DNA of 64,000 nucleotides from Marinimicrobium sp. C6131 (GCF_026153455.1 NZ_CP110629.1:310001-374000); one strand, 5' to 3'; counted from the stretch's first letter, positions 18,809 to 28,315 are shown. Notes: a model not told the origin generated them from the letters alone. Made by a program: numbers and translations.

Positions 18809-18917
18809 GGGGCTCTCACTGTCCGGGCGCGGGATTAGACCCGAAAGTGTACACGCTTCCCGGTTCAAATGCGGTGAAATCGCGGTAAGGGCTATGGGAT
18901 TTCAGCGCGATCACGGG

Positions 18918-18923
18918 TACAAT
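18918..18923 (+). promoter_or_regulatory. putative argG -10 element
   Basis: TACAAT at 18918-18923 lies about 70 bases before the argG start in the argG-yaeQ divergent region. The -35 position at 17-base spacing (18895-18900, TGGGAT) is poor, so an activator may be needed or the call may be wrong. No convincing ARG box pair was seen. Confidence 0.35.
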
Positions 18924-18994
18924 ATGCGCCGCTTTGAGGCCGTCCCCAGGGCGTGAAACCTCCATGAAGTACTGATTCTCAGCGGGAGCACACT

Positions 18995-20215
18995 ATGTCA
19001 TCCATCAAGAAAGTGGTGTTGGCCTACTCCGGTGGCCTGGACACCTCGGTCATCGTCAAGTGGCTGCAGGAAACCTACAACTGTGAAGTGGTGACCTTCA
19101 CCGCCGATATCGGCCAGGGTGAAGAAGTGGAGCCCGCGCGGGCCAAGGCCCAGGCGCTGGGCGTGAAGGAAATCTACATCGACGATCTGCGCGAGGAATA
19201 CGTGCGCGACTTCGTCTTCCCGATGTTCCGCGCCAACGCCATTTACGAGGGCGAGTACCTGCTGGGTACCTCCATTGCCCGGCCGCTGATCTCCAAGCGC
19301 CTGATCGAAATCGCCAATGAGACCGGTGCTGATGCCATCTCCCACGGCGCCACCGGTAAGGGTAACGATCAGGTGCGCTTCGAGCTGGGCGCCTACGCCC
19401 TCAAGCCCGGCGTCAAGGTCATCGCCCCCTGGCGCGAGTGGGACCTGAACTCCCGCGACAAGCTGATGGCGTACTGCGAAGAGCACAATATTCCCGTGGA
19501 CTTCTCCAAGGGCAAGAAAAAGTCGCCTTACTCCATGGATGCCAACCTGCTGCACATTTCCTACGAGGGCGGCGTGTTGGAAGACCCCTGGACCGAAGCC
19601 GAGGAAGATATGTGGCGCTGGAGCGTCTCCCCGGAAGCGGCCCCGGATCAGCCCACCTATATTGACCTGACTTACGAGAAGGGCGATATTGTGGCCATTG
19701 ATGGCGAGCGCCTGTCGCCCGCCACGGTTCTGGAGCGTCTGAACAAGGTGGCCGGTGACAATGGTATCGGTCGTCTGGATATCGTCGAGAACCGTTACGT
19801 GGGGATGAAGTCCCGTGGTTGCTACGAAACTCCCGGTGGCACCGTCATGCTCAAGGCCCACCGCGCCATCGAATCCATCACTCTGGACCGCGAGGTGGCC
19901 CACCTGAAAGATGAGCTGATGCCCAAGTATGCCGAATTGATCTACAACGGCTACTGGTGGAGCCCAGAGCGTCAGGTGCTGCAGACCGCCATCGACCAGA
20001 CTCAGGAGCATGTCAACGGTGATGTTCGGCTCAAACTGTATAAAGGCGGCGTACACGTCGTGGGGCGTCGCTCGGCAGATAGCCTGTTTGACGAAAAAGT
20101 TGCCACGTTTGAAGACGATGCCGGCGCTTACGACCAGAAAGATGCCGAGGGCTTTATCAAACTGAATGCCCTGCGTATGCGAATCGCCGCCAACAAAGGC
20201 CGTAAACTGCGTTAA
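18995..20215 (+). CDS. argG: argininosuccinate synthase
   Basis: Joins citrulline and aspartate with ATP to form argininosuccinate, the penultimate step of arginine synthesis. The 406-residue cytoplasmic enzyme has the N-type ATP pyrophosphatase P-loop AYSGGLDTS (10-18), the ATGKGNDQVRFE citrulline/aspartate region and SPYSMDANLLH. Length is typical of the roughly 400-residue bacterial type. GGGAG lies before the ATG. It stands alone; argH is not in the window. A GC-rich hairpin follows 25 bases after the stop. Confidence 0.97.
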   Translation: MSSIKKVVLAYSGGLDTSVIVKWLQETYNCEVVTFTADIGQGEEVEPARAKAQALGVKEIYIDDLREEYVRDFVFPMFRANAIYEGEYLLGTSIARPLISKRLIEIANETGADAISHGATGKGNDQVRFELGAYALKPGVKVIAPWREWDLNSRDKLMAYCEEHNIPVDFSKGKKKSPYSMDANLLHISYEGGVLEDPWTEAEEDMWRWSVSPEAAPDQPTYIDLTYEKGDIVAIDGERLSPATVLERLNKVAGDNGIGRLDIVENRYVGMKSRGCYETPGGTVMLKAHRAIESITLDREVAHLKDELMPKYAELIYNGYWWSPERQVLQTAIDQTQEHVNGDVRLKLYKGGVHVVGRRSADSLFDEKVATFEDDAGAYDQKDAEGFIKLNALRMRIAANKGRKLR

Positions 20216-20240
20216 TTTGCCGGTGCCATTGCCCCGGAGC

Positions 20241-20257
20241 GCCCCGCTCAGCGGGGC
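20241..20257 (+). terminator. hairpin downstream of argG
   Basis: Seven-base arms GCCCCGC and GCGGGGC surround a three-base TCA loop. No U-tract follows, so intrinsic termination is possible but not certain. It separates argG from the cco promoter region. Confidence 0.5.
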
Positions 20258-20305
20258 AACCCACCATTAATAACAATTCCACAGACACTGACGAACCGTG
20301 TTTTT

Positions 20306-20347
20306 TTGACTGAGGTCAAGAAGGCTGGCTGTGCTTTGGGCGACAAT
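20306..20347 (+). promoter_or_regulatory. Anr/FNR-type box and -10 of the cco operon
   Basis: TTGAC-TGAG-GTCAA at 20306-20319 matches the FNR/Anr consensus TTGAT-N4-ATCAA except for the innermost base of each half. A GACAAT -10 hexamer at 20342-20347 puts the likely transcription start near 20354. The box centre would then be at -41.5, the spacing of class II FNR-activated promoters. The expected effect is induction of the cbb3 oxidase under low oxygen. The match is seen in sequence; regulation is inferred from known cco operons. Confidence 0.75.
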
Positions 20348-20444
20348 GCCCGCGCCAAACGCCTGCCCGAGTTATCGGCTCGGTGCCAGCGTGCGTATAC
20401 GCAGGGTGGAATAACGATTTGATCTGCAATAATGGGAAAGACCT

Positions 20445-21896
20445 ATGAGTAGTAATCTGACAGCGGCCGGGGATCATCCGGTGTACGACTACAAGGTCGT
20501 GCGTCAGTTCTCCATCATGACGATTGTCTGGGGCATCGTCGGCATGGGAGTTGGCGTATTGATCGCAGCGCAACTGGTGTGGCCGGCACTGAATGATCTG
20601 GTGCAACCGTTCACTCATTTCGGCCGGTTGCGGCCCTTACACACCAATGCGGTCATTTTTGCATTTGGTGGCTGCGCCCTGATGGCGACCTCCTATTATG
20701 TGGTCCAACGGACCTGTCAGGTTCCCTTGTTCGGAGGCTGGTTGGTGCCCTTCACGTTCTGGGGCTGGCAGGCGGTCATCGTTCTGGCCGCTATCACCCT
20801 GCCCATGGGCTTGACCAGTTCCAAAGAGTATGCCGAACTGGAGTGGCCGATTGATATTCTGATTGCCGTGGTGTGGATCAGCTACGCCGTTGTGTTCTTC
20901 GGCACCATTGCCAAGCGTAAAACGTCTCACATCTACGTGGCGAACTGGTTCTACGGTGGCTTCATTCTGACGGTCGCGGTGTTGCATGTCGTCAACAGCG
21001 CCGCCATCCCCGTGGCCTGGTTCAAGTCCTACTCGGCGTACGCCGGCGCAGCGGATGCCATGATCCAGTGGTGGTACGGCCACAACGCGGTCGGTTTCTT
21101 TCTGACGGCGGGCTTCCTCGGCATGATGTATTACTTCGTGCCCAAGCAGGCCAATCGACCCATTTACTCCTACCAGCTGTCCATCGTGCATTTCTGGGCG
21201 TTGATTTCCGTCTACATCTGGGCGGGTTCGCACCATCTGCATTACTCGGCGCTGCCGGATTGGGCCCAGAGCCTGGGCATGGTGATGTCCCTGATTCTGT
21301 TGGCGCCGAGCTGGGGCGGTATGATCAACGGTATCATGACGCTGTCCGGTGCCTGGCACAAACTGCGCACTGACCCGACCCTGCGCTTCCTGGTGGTATC
21401 GCTGTCCTTCTATGGCATGTCCACCTTTGAAGGGCCGATGATGTCCATCAAAACCGTGAATGCCCTGTCGCACAATACCGACTGGACCATTGGCCATGTG
21501 CACTCTGGTGCTCTTGGCTGGGTGGCCATGATTTCCATCGGTGCCATTTACCACCTGCTGCCGATTCTGTTTGGCAAGAAAGAAATGTATAGCGTCAAGT
21601 GGATCAACATTCACTTCTGGCTGGCGACCATTGGCACGGTGCTCTACATCGCCTCCATGTGGGTCAACGGCATCATGCAGGGCCTCATGTGGCGAGCGTT
21701 TAATGCCGACGGCACTCTGACCTACAGTTTTATCGAATCGGTGATTGCCAGCTACCCGGGGTACTTCGTACGCTTCATGGGGGGTGCAATTTTCCTGTCG
21801 GGTATGGTGCTGATGGCCTACAACGCCTGGCGCACTGCGGCGAGCTCGACCTCTGTGGCGGGTGAAGACAACCTGACTCAGCCTCAAGCGGTTTAA
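20445..21896 (+). CDS. ccoN: cbb3-type cytochrome c oxidase subunit I
   Basis: The catalytic subunit of the high-affinity cbb3 oxidase in the inner membrane, holding haem b and the b3-CuB oxygen site. The 483-residue protein has about 12 membrane helices. Visible ligand regions include FGRLRPLHTNAVIFAF (low-spin haem His), WWYGHNAVGFFLT and GSHHLHYS (CuB histidines), and DWTIGHVHSGALGW (haem b3 and b). It is the first gene of ccoNOQP, with ccoO 11 bases on. It lies under the Anr/FNR-type promoter described upstream. Length agrees with family members. Confidence 0.97.
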   Translation: MSSNLTAAGDHPVYDYKVVRQFSIMTIVWGIVGMGVGVLIAAQLVWPALNDLVQPFTHFGRLRPLHTNAVIFAFGGCALMATSYYVVQRTCQVPLFGGWLVPFTFWGWQAVIVLAAITLPMGLTSSKEYAELEWPIDILIAVVWISYAVVFFGTIAKRKTSHIYVANWFYGGFILTVAVLHVVNSAAIPVAWFKSYSAYAGAADAMIQWWYGHNAVGFFLTAGFLGMMYYFVPKQANRPIYSYQLSIVHFWALISVYIWAGSHHLHYSALPDWAQSLGMVMSLILLAPSWGGMINGIMTLSGAWHKLRTDPTLRFLVVSLSFYGMSTFEGPMMSIKTVNALSHNTDWTIGHVHSGALGWVAMISIGAIYHLLPILFGKKEMYSVKWINIHFWLATIGTVLYIASMWVNGIMQGLMWRAFNADGTLTYSFIESVIASYPGYFVRFMGGAIFLSGMVLMAYNAWRTAASSTSVAGEDNLTQPQAV

Positions 21897-21907
21897 GGGA
21901 GCGGTTC

Positions 21908-22519
21908 ATGAAATATCACGATATTGTTGAAAAAAATATTGGCTTAATGACCGTACTGATGGTTGTTGCCATCAGCTTCGGTGGTCTGGTTCAGATTGTG
22001 CCGCAATTCTTCCTCAAGGAAACCACAGAGCCGGTGGCCGGGCTGAAGCCGCTGGCGCCGCTGGAGCTCGAGGGACGGGATATCTATATCCGCGAAGGCT
22101 GTCACGTCTGCCATACCCAGATGGTGCGTCCCCTGCGCGCCGAAGTGGAGCGCTATGGACACTACTCGGTGGCCGGCGAGCATGTCTACGAGCACCCCTT
22201 CCTGTGGGGGTCCAAGCGGACTGGTCCGGATCTCGCGCGGGTTGGCGGCCGTTACTCCGACGATTGGCACAAGGCCCATCTGTACAATCCGCGTACCGTG
22301 GTACCCGAGTCCAATATGCCGGCCTTCCCCTGGCTGTATGACAACAAGCTGACCGGCGAGCACACCGAAGCGAAGATGCGCGGATTGCGCAAAGTGGGTG
22401 TGCCCTATACCGACGAAGATATTGAAGGTGCCGGCGAAGCGGTCAAGGGCGTTACCGAAATGGACGCCCTGGTGGCCTACCTGCAGCAGTTGGGTACCTT
22501 GCTGACCGAGAAACGGTGA
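21908..22519 (+). CDS. ccoO: cbb3-type cytochrome c oxidase subunit II
   Basis: A membrane-anchored mono-haem cytochrome c that passes electrons to CcoN. The 203-residue protein has one N-terminal transmembrane helix (about 12-34) and the haem motif CHVCH (65-69), followed by MVRPLRAEVERYGHYS, typical of FixO. A downstream methionine in ESNMPAFPWL is the probable distal ligand. GGGAG precedes the ATG. It is tightly packed between ccoN and ccoQ. Confidence 0.96.
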   Translation: MKYHDIVEKNIGLMTVLMVVAISFGGLVQIVPQFFLKETTEPVAGLKPLAPLELEGRDIYIREGCHVCHTQMVRPLRAEVERYGHYSVAGEHVYEHPFLWGSKRTGPDLARVGGRYSDDWHKAHLYNPRTVVPESNMPAFPWLYDNKLTGEHTEAKMRGLRKVGVPYTDEDIEGAGEAVKGVTEMDALVAYLQQLGTLLTEKR

Positions 22520-22522
22520 TTT

Positions 22523-22753
22523 ATGGATCAGGGTACTTTGGGCGCAATTTCAACGGTTCTGGTAACGATCGCCTTTGTAGGCATTTGTTGGTGGGCCTTC
22601 TCGCCGCGTCGTAAAAAGCGATTTGATGACGCGGCCAACTTGCCCTTTGCCGATGAAGACCAGAACAAACAAGCTTCGGAGTCGCCCGACTCTGACGAAC
22701 AGAATGAACAGGCGGATCATCACGCCGGTGATGAGACTGACAGGCGGAACTGA
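22523..22753 (+). CDS. ccoQ: cbb3 oxidase small subunit CcoQ
   Basis: A 76-residue single-pass membrane protein with a hydrophobic segment at about 10-30 (ISTVLVTIAFVGICWWAF), followed by SPRRKKRFDDAANLPFADED. This is the usual FixQ juxtamembrane pattern. It stabilises CcoP association with the core in other bacteria. The C-terminal third is acidic and low in complexity (Asp, Glu, Gln, His). It is three bases from ccoO and two from ccoP. Identification rests on position and topology as much as sequence. Confidence 0.9.
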   Translation: MDQGTLGAISTVLVTIAFVGICWWAFSPRRKKRFDDAANLPFADEDQNKQASESPDSDEQNEQADHHAGDETDRRN

Positions 22754-22755
22754 TT

Positions 22756-23664
22756 ATGAGCACATTTTGGAGCCTTTGGATTATTGTCCTCACCCTCACC
22801 AACCTGGCGTTGCTGTTGTGGGTATTGCTTGCCAATCGCAAGGTTGCGGTGCGGGACGACGAAGATCCGGAAAACCGGACCACCGGACACGTGTATGATG
22901 GTATCGAAGAATACGACAACCCGCTGCCTCGCTGGTGGTTCAAGATGTTTATCGCAACCTTCATCTTTGCGGGCGTTTATCTGATTCTTTACCCCGGTCT
23001 TGGCAGTTTCCCGGGCGTGCTGGGTTGGACCCAGGAAAAAGAGCTGCGCGGTCATCAGCAGCAGGCTCAGGCACGTTTTTCCGAGCAGTTCGGTGAATAT
23101 GCGCAAACGCCGATTGAAGAGCTCGCTCGCGACCCTCAGGCCATGAAGATGGGACTGCGCCTGTTCGCCAACAATTGCGCCGTCTGTCATGGCTCGGATG
23201 GCGGTGGCAACTGGGGCTTCCCGAACCTGACCGACGATGCCTGGCAGTGGGGCGGAGAGCCAGAGCGTATCAAGCAGACCCTGGTGCAAGGTCGCAAGGC
23301 GGCCATGCCGGCCTGGAGCGGCAGCCTGGGTGAGCAGGGTATTGCCGAAGTGACCGAATACGTCCTGAGCATGGGCGAGCGCGAGCATGATGCCGAGCTG
23401 GCGGCGGCCGGTGAACAGAAATTCATGCGTAATTGCGCCGCCTGTCACGGTGCCGATGGCACCGGCAATATCAACCTGGGCGCACCCAACCTGACCGATG
23501 ATGTCTGGCTGTACGGCGGAGAGCCGAGTGATATTCGCCAGACCCTGCGGGTCGGTCGTAACGGGGTGATGCCCGCTCAGGGCGAACTGCTCAAGGATGA
23601 CCGGATTCATATTCTGGCCGCCTACGTTTACAGCCTGTCAATGAACTATGACGAAGAAGAGTAA
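22756..23664 (+). CDS. ccoP: cbb3-type cytochrome c oxidase subunit III, dihaem
   Basis: The electron-entry subunit of the cbb3 oxidase. The 302-residue protein has an N-terminal membrane helix (about 6-27), a second hydrophobic segment near 63-80, and two periplasmic cytochrome c domains. Haem motifs are CAVCH (141-145) and CAACH (227-231), each followed by a methionine in AMPAW and VMPAQ contexts. The two-helix N-terminus with DGIEEYDNPLPRWW is the standard FixP form. Its last 17 bases overlap ccoG. Confidence 0.96.
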   Translation: MSTFWSLWIIVLTLTNLALLLWVLLANRKVAVRDDEDPENRTTGHVYDGIEEYDNPLPRWWFKMFIATFIFAGVYLILYPGLGSFPGVLGWTQEKELRGHQQQAQARFSEQFGEYAQTPIEELARDPQAMKMGLRLFANNCAVCHGSDGGGNWGFPNLTDDAWQWGGEPERIKQTLVQGRKAAMPAWSGSLGEQGIAEVTEYVLSMGEREHDAELAAAGEQKFMRNCAACHGADGTGNINLGAPNLTDDVWLYGGEPSDIRQTLRVGRNGVMPAQGELLKDDRIHILAAYVYSLSMNYDEEE

Positions 23665-25066
23665 GCAAGCGGAACAGGATCAGGATACAGGGATACGCTA
23701 TGTAAACCTCTATGAGGCCGACGACAAGGTATATATGCGGCGCATAACCGGCTTCTACCAGAAGCTGCGCCGCTATACCGGTATGCCGTTGTTGGCCGCC
23801 TACCTGTTGATGCCCTGGTTGGTCATCGACGGTCGCCCCGCCATGCTGTTCGATCTGCCCGAGCGGCGCTTTCACGTGCTGTGGCTCAGCTTTGGGCCGC
23901 AGGACGGTATGTTTCTCGCCTGGCTGTTGATCATTGCCGCCTTCATGCTGTTTACCGTCACGGTCCTCGTCGGTCGTGTCTGGTGCGGCTTTACATGCCC
24001 GCAAACGGTCTGGACCCAGATGTTCATCTGGGCGGAATTTCTGTGCGAAGGCGATCGCAATAAACGGATGAAACTGGATGCGCGTCCCTGGGGGCCGGAA
24101 AAGGTGGTCCGAAAAGGAGCCAAACACGGGATCTGGCTACTGATTGCGCTGGTTACGGCACTTACCTTTGTAGGCTACTTTGTGCCCATACGGGAGTTAT
24201 TGGTGGGGTTGGCTACCATCGATGTTCATCCCGCCGCGGCTTTTTGGGTTTTCTTTTTTACGGCCGCCACCTACATGAATGCCGGCTTTTTACGTGAGCA
24301 GGTGTGTAAGTACATGTGCCCCTACGCCCGCTTTCAATCGGTGATGTACGACAAAGACACCCTGACGGTGTTTTACAACTACGTTCGCGGCGAACCGAGA
24401 GGGCCACGCAAGCCCACCGACGACCCCGGGGAGAAAGGGCTGGGCGATTGCATCGACTGCTCCTGGTGTGTTCAGGTATGCCCCGTGGACATTGATATTC
24501 GCGATGGTCTGCAGGCCGACTGCATCGACTGCGGTCTGTGCGTGGACGCCTGTAATCAGGTGATGGATCGCATGGATTACCCGCGCGGTCTGATCAGTTT
24601 CACCACCGAGGATGCCATTGAAAAAGGCCACACCAAAGTGTTCCGCCCCCGGCTCCTGGGTTACGGTGCGGTCTTGTTGGTCATGCTCAGCGTGTTCACT
24701 TATGCGCTGAGTGCCCGTCTGCCCGTTGGCCTGGATGTGTTGCGCGACCGGGGAATGCGGATGTACCGGATCAGTGGTCCCGACGTGGAAAACGTCTATA
24801 CCCTGAAAATCAACAACAAGGATCGCGACACGCACATCTACGATCTCTCCGTCAGTGGTGATTACCCGTTTGAGCTGGAAGGTTATCGGCCCTTGCCCGT
24901 GAGCGAAGGGGAAGTATTGACCTTGCCAGTGCGGGTGGTTGTGCCCAGAGAGGCGCTGGATACCGTGAAAACCTCGGTGACTCTGCGAGTCGAGGCGCGG
25001 GAAAACCCGGAGATTTATACCGAACACACCACCACGTTTATTGGCCCGGCACTACGCGACCAGTAG
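23648..25066 (+). CDS. ccoG: cbb3 oxidase maturation protein CcoG
   Basis: A polytopic iron-sulfur protein of 472 residues involved in copper reduction or delivery during cbb3 assembly. It has several membrane helices with a WCGFTCPQTVW motif in the loop. Two ferredoxin-type 4Fe-4S motifs follow (CIDCSWCVQVCPVDID and CIDCGLCVDACNQ, about residues 263-305), with a C-terminal Ig-like periplasmic domain. This is the usual FixG architecture. It starts inside the ccoP 3' end and touches the following ccoH region. Confidence 0.96.
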   Translation: MTKKSKQAEQDQDTGIRYVNLYEADDKVYMRRITGFYQKLRRYTGMPLLAAYLLMPWLVIDGRPAMLFDLPERRFHVLWLSFGPQDGMFLAWLLIIAAFMLFTVTVLVGRVWCGFTCPQTVWTQMFIWAEFLCEGDRNKRMKLDARPWGPEKVVRKGAKHGIWLLIALVTALTFVGYFVPIRELLVGLATIDVHPAAAFWVFFFTAATYMNAGFLREQVCKYMCPYARFQSVMYDKDTLTVFYNYVRGEPRGPRKPTDDPGEKGLGDCIDCSWCVQVCPVDIDIRDGLQADCIDCGLCVDACNQVMDRMDYPRGLISFTTEDAIEKGHTKVFRPRLLGYGAVLLVMLSVFTYALSARLPVGLDVLRDRGMRMYRISGPDVENVYTLKINNKDRDTHIYDLSVSGDYPFELEGYRPLPVSEGEVLTLPVRVVVPREALDTVKTSVTLRVEARENPEIYTEHTTTFIGPALRDQ

Positions 25067-25092
25067 TGTCCACCTCAACGCTAAGGTTGACT

Positions 25093-25626
25093 ATGACCGA
25101 CAATACCCCCGAAGCCCCCTGGTATCGACAGCCCTGGTTCTGGTTTGTCATGTCACCACTGATCGTTGTGGTCTGCGTGTCCCTGAGTTTTGTGACCGTT
25201 TCCGTGTTTCATGCAGACGATCGGGTGGTGGATAATTACTACAAGCAGGGACGTTCCATCAACCAGAGTTTTGAACAGGAAGCCCGGGCTCGGGCCTTGA
25301 ACCTCAAGGCCGACGTGGAGTTTGATCCGGTTACCGGGGAAATTCTGTTGAACCTGACGGGCAATGGTACCTTGCCGAATGTGCTGCACCTGTTGATTGG
25401 GCACCCGGTCAATGCGGACCAGGATCAACGCGTGTTGCTACAGAAGGTTCGGGATGGCCGATATCGCGGAGATCTTACCCGCGCACTCAGTCATCGTCGT
25501 TACCTGACACTTCTGCCGGAGCATGACGCTACCCAGATGCGCTCCGCTGAGTGGTTGCTGCGTGGCGAAATTCATTTTGATCAACGCAACCGGATTGAGC
25601 TTCGGCCGAGCGATCGTTCGCCGTAA
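25093..25626 (+). CDS. ccoH: cbb3 oxidase assembly protein CcoH
   Basis: A single-pass membrane protein of 177 residues needed for cbb3 assembly in other bacteria. I start it at ATG 25093 (MTDNTPEAPWYRQPW), with AAGG about seven bases upstream; an in-frame GTG at 25066 overlaps the ccoG stop. The membrane helix at about 15-38 is followed by ADDRVVDNYYKQGRSINQ, the conserved FixH segment, and a beta-rich periplasmic domain. It sits between ccoG and ccoI as in most cco clusters. Confidence 0.92.
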   Translation: MTDNTPEAPWYRQPWFWFVMSPLIVVVCVSLSFVTVSVFHADDRVVDNYYKQGRSINQSFEQEARARALNLKADVEFDPVTGEILLNLTGNGTLPNVLHLLIGHPVNADQDQRVLLQKVRDGRYRGDLTRALSHRRYLTLLPEHDATQMRSAEWLLRGEIHFDQRNRIELRPSDRSP

Positions 25627-25656
25627 CGCTCTTTTCGTCCACCCCGAGTCGTATCC

Positions 25657-28089
25657 ATGAGCGAGAGTCCCTGCTTTCACTGCGGCCTGCCCGTGCCCGA
25701 AGCGACAGACTTTACCGTGACCATCAACGGTGAGCGTCAGCCCATGTGCTGCCCCGGTTGCCAGGCAGTGGCGACGGCGATTGTGGATGGGGGGCTGGAA
25801 CGGTTTTACCGGTACCGCTCGGAAGCCAGTGAACGACCGGATGAAACGGCGGCCGTCGCCGCGGAGTGGCAGCTTTACGATAACGAAGCGTTACAAGCGG
25901 ATTTCGTCAGCGCCGGGGAGGGCAGTGAGCGCCGCGCCCAACTGCTGCTCGAGGGGATGACCTGCGCGGCCTGCAGTTGGCTGATTGAAACCCACCTCAA
26001 GCGCAGCCCTGCGGTCCGGCAGCTATCGGTCGATGTCACCTCGCACCGTTGCACCCTCACCTGGAATGCCGATCAGCAGCCGTTGAGTGAATTGATGGCC
26101 GAGCTGGCGCGCATTGGTTATCGCCCCCGCCCGGCCACCGACGAGGCTCATCGTGCCCTGGCGCAACAGGAAAACCGTCAGGCCCTGCTGCGCCTGGGGG
26201 TGGCCGGGTTTGGCATGATGCAGGCGGGCATGGTGGCGGTGGGCATGTACACCGGCGCCGTGGATGAGTGGAAACTGTTTCTGCGTTGGCTCAGTTTCCT
26301 GGTGGCCACGCCGGTGGTCTGGTTTTCGGCGGCGCCGTTTTTTCAGGCCGCCTGGCGCAGCCTCAAGGCCCGGCAACTGATCATGGATGTGCCGGTGGCG
26401 CTGGCCATCGGGCTGGCCTATGGCGCCAGTGCCTGGGCCACCATCACCGGGCGAGGGGATGTCTACTTTGAATCCATCGCCATGTTCACCTTTTTTCTGC
26501 TTGTGGGGCGCTACCTGGAGATGCGCACCCGGCATCGAAACCGCCTGGCCTACGGCAATCTGGCGCAGCTGATGCCGCTCAGCGCCCGGCGACTCGAACA
26601 GGGTAAAGAGGTGTCGGTGCCGGTCAAAACTCTGGTGCTCGGAGACCGTGTCAGGGTGAAAAGCGGGGAAACCTTTCCCTGTGACGGACGGGTGATTCAC
26701 GGACACAGCGATGTGATTGAAGCACTGCTGACCGGGGAGTCCCGGCCAGTGCCCAAAGGTCCGGGAGACCGGGTCGTTGGCGGTACCCTCAACGGTGAAA
26801 GCGATCTCGAGCTGGAAGTCACGGCGGTGGGCGGTGATACCCAGCTCTCCGCCATCGAACGACTGGTGGTCCAGGCGGAGGCCGAAAAACCCCGGCAGGT
26901 GGCACTGGCGGACACCGTGGCCCGCTACTTTGTGGCCGCTGTACTGATGGTGTTTGCGCTGGTCTGGGGGGCCTGGATGGTGATCGACCCGCAACGCGCC
27001 TTCTGGGTCGCGCTCTCGGTGTTGGTGGTCACTTGTCCCTGTGCGCTGGCTCTGGCCATGCCCACGGCGTTGACGGCCGCGACGGCCAACTTGCGGCGGC
27101 GGGGCTTTTTGATCGCGCGCGGCCATGTTCTGGAGACCCTGGCCAGCGTGGACCGGGTAATTCTGGACAAAACCGGCACTCTGACTCTGGGGCAGTTCTC
27201 GTTGCAGTCGCTGGTGAATGTGTCCCGGGGTGACGAGCACCGGCCCGACGAGTACTGGTTGGGTGTTGCCGGCGCGCTTGAGGCGCCAGCGAGACACCCG
27301 CTGGCAATAGCGTTTCGTCCCTGGTTCGACCGCTACCGGGCGCGGGATACCCGCCAGTTCACGGCGGCCGGGGTTGAGGGCAAGGTGGAGGGCGAGCGCT
27401 ATCGGCTCGGTAATGCCTTGTTCGCCGGCGCGCTCTACGGGGCGACCGAGGTGCCTGCGGCCCCGGATGACGAGACATTGTGGTTGCTGCTGAGTAATAC
27501 TCGCGGACCGATTGCCTGGTTCTCACTGGAAGATCAACTGCGTCCCGGCGCTCAGACGCTGGTGTCGACGCTGCGCGCCCGGGGCTTGGCCGTTGAATTG
27601 CTCAGTGGCGACTCATCGGGCGCAGTGGCCCGCCTGGCCGATACGCTGGGAATTGATACCTATACCGCGGGAGCTCGCCCGGAGGACAAGTTACGGCGAC
27701 TGCAGCAGGCTCAGGCGCGAGGGGAAAAGGTGATGATGGTGGGCGACGGGATCAACGACGTTCCGGTGCTTTCCTCCGCGGATGTGTCCGTGGCCATGGC
27801 TTCCGCATCGGACCTGGCCCAGACTCGGGCCGATGCCGTGTTCCTGCATCCGGATCTGAGCGTGTTGGCGGGCATTTTCAGCCTGGCTCAGCGCACCCGG
27901 CGGGTGATCCGGCAGAACTTGCTGCTCTCTCTCGGTTACAATGTGGTGGCTCTGCCCCTGGCCGCTGTCGGCCTGGTGCCGCCCTGGCTGGCCGCCATCG
28001 GCATGACCAGCAGCTCCCTGGTGGTGGTGTTCAATGCACTGCGCCTGCACCGGGCGCCCGCTGAGCCCAGCCCTCACACAGGAGGTTGA
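25657..28089 (+). CDS. ccoI: copper-exporting P1B-type ATPase CcoI
   Basis: Moves copper across the inner membrane for insertion into the cbb3 CuB site. The 810-residue protein has a Cys-rich N-terminus (CFHCG, CCPGC), a heavy-metal-associated domain with GMTCAACSW (Cys103/Cys106), and eight membrane helices. The CPC translocation motif is in VTCPCALALAMPT, followed by the phosphorylation site DKTGTLT and GDGINDVP hinge. The N-terminal CCPGCQAV block is the mark of the CcoI/FixI (CopA2) branch rather than CopA1. It is followed directly by ccoS. Confidence 0.95.
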   Translation: MSESPCFHCGLPVPEATDFTVTINGERQPMCCPGCQAVATAIVDGGLERFYRYRSEASERPDETAAVAAEWQLYDNEALQADFVSAGEGSERRAQLLLEGMTCAACSWLIETHLKRSPAVRQLSVDVTSHRCTLTWNADQQPLSELMAELARIGYRPRPATDEAHRALAQQENRQALLRLGVAGFGMMQAGMVAVGMYTGAVDEWKLFLRWLSFLVATPVVWFSAAPFFQAAWRSLKARQLIMDVPVALAIGLAYGASAWATITGRGDVYFESIAMFTFFLLVGRYLEMRTRHRNRLAYGNLAQLMPLSARRLEQGKEVSVPVKTLVLGDRVRVKSGETFPCDGRVIHGHSDVIEALLTGESRPVPKGPGDRVVGGTLNGESDLELEVTAVGGDTQLSAIERLVVQAEAEKPRQVALADTVARYFVAAVLMVFALVWGAWMVIDPQRAFWVALSVLVVTCPCALALAMPTALTAATANLRRRGFLIARGHVLETLASVDRVILDKTGTLTLGQFSLQSLVNVSRGDEHRPDEYWLGVAGALEAPARHPLAIAFRPWFDRYRARDTRQFTAAGVEGKVEGERYRLGNALFAGALYGATEVPAAPDDETLWLLLSNTRGPIAWFSLEDQLRPGAQTLVSTLRARGLAVELLSGDSSGAVARLADTLGIDTYTAGARPEDKLRRLQQAQARGEKVMMVGDGINDVPVLSSADVSVAMASASDLAQTRADAVFLHPDLSVLAGIFSLAQRTRRVIRQNLLLSLGYNVVALPLAAVGLVPPWLAAIGMTSSSLVVVFNALRLHRAPAEPSPHTGG

Positions 28090-28090
28090 T

Positions 28091-28315
28091 GTGGAGAGTC
28101 TGTTTCTATTGGTCCCCATTGCGCTGATTTTTGTCGCCATTGCCCTGAAGGTGTTTTTCTGGGCGATCAAAAGCGGCCAGTACGACAACCTGGATACCGA
28201 AGCGCACCGGATTCTGTTTGACGATGATGAGCCCATCGATGCGTCGCGGTCTGCCTCAGACGCCAAACGCCGATCCCCGGAGTCCGATGACCCGACCAAC
28301 GGGCACACCTCATGA
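28091..28315 (+). CDS. ccoS: cbb3 oxidase maturation protein CcoS
   Basis: A 74-residue membrane protein starting at GTG 28091, set by GGAGG at 28081-28085, which itself lies over the ccoI stop. The N-terminal helix (ESLFLLVPIALIFVAIALKV) is followed by KSGQYDNLDTEAHRILFDDD, the conserved CcoS signature. It is needed for cofactor insertion into cbb3 oxidase in other species. The tail is hydrophilic. Its stop overlaps the next start as ATGA. Confidence 0.93.
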   Translation: MESLFLLVPIALIFVAIALKVFFWAIKSGQYDNLDTEAHRILFDDDEPIDASRSASDAKRRSPESDDPTNGHTS

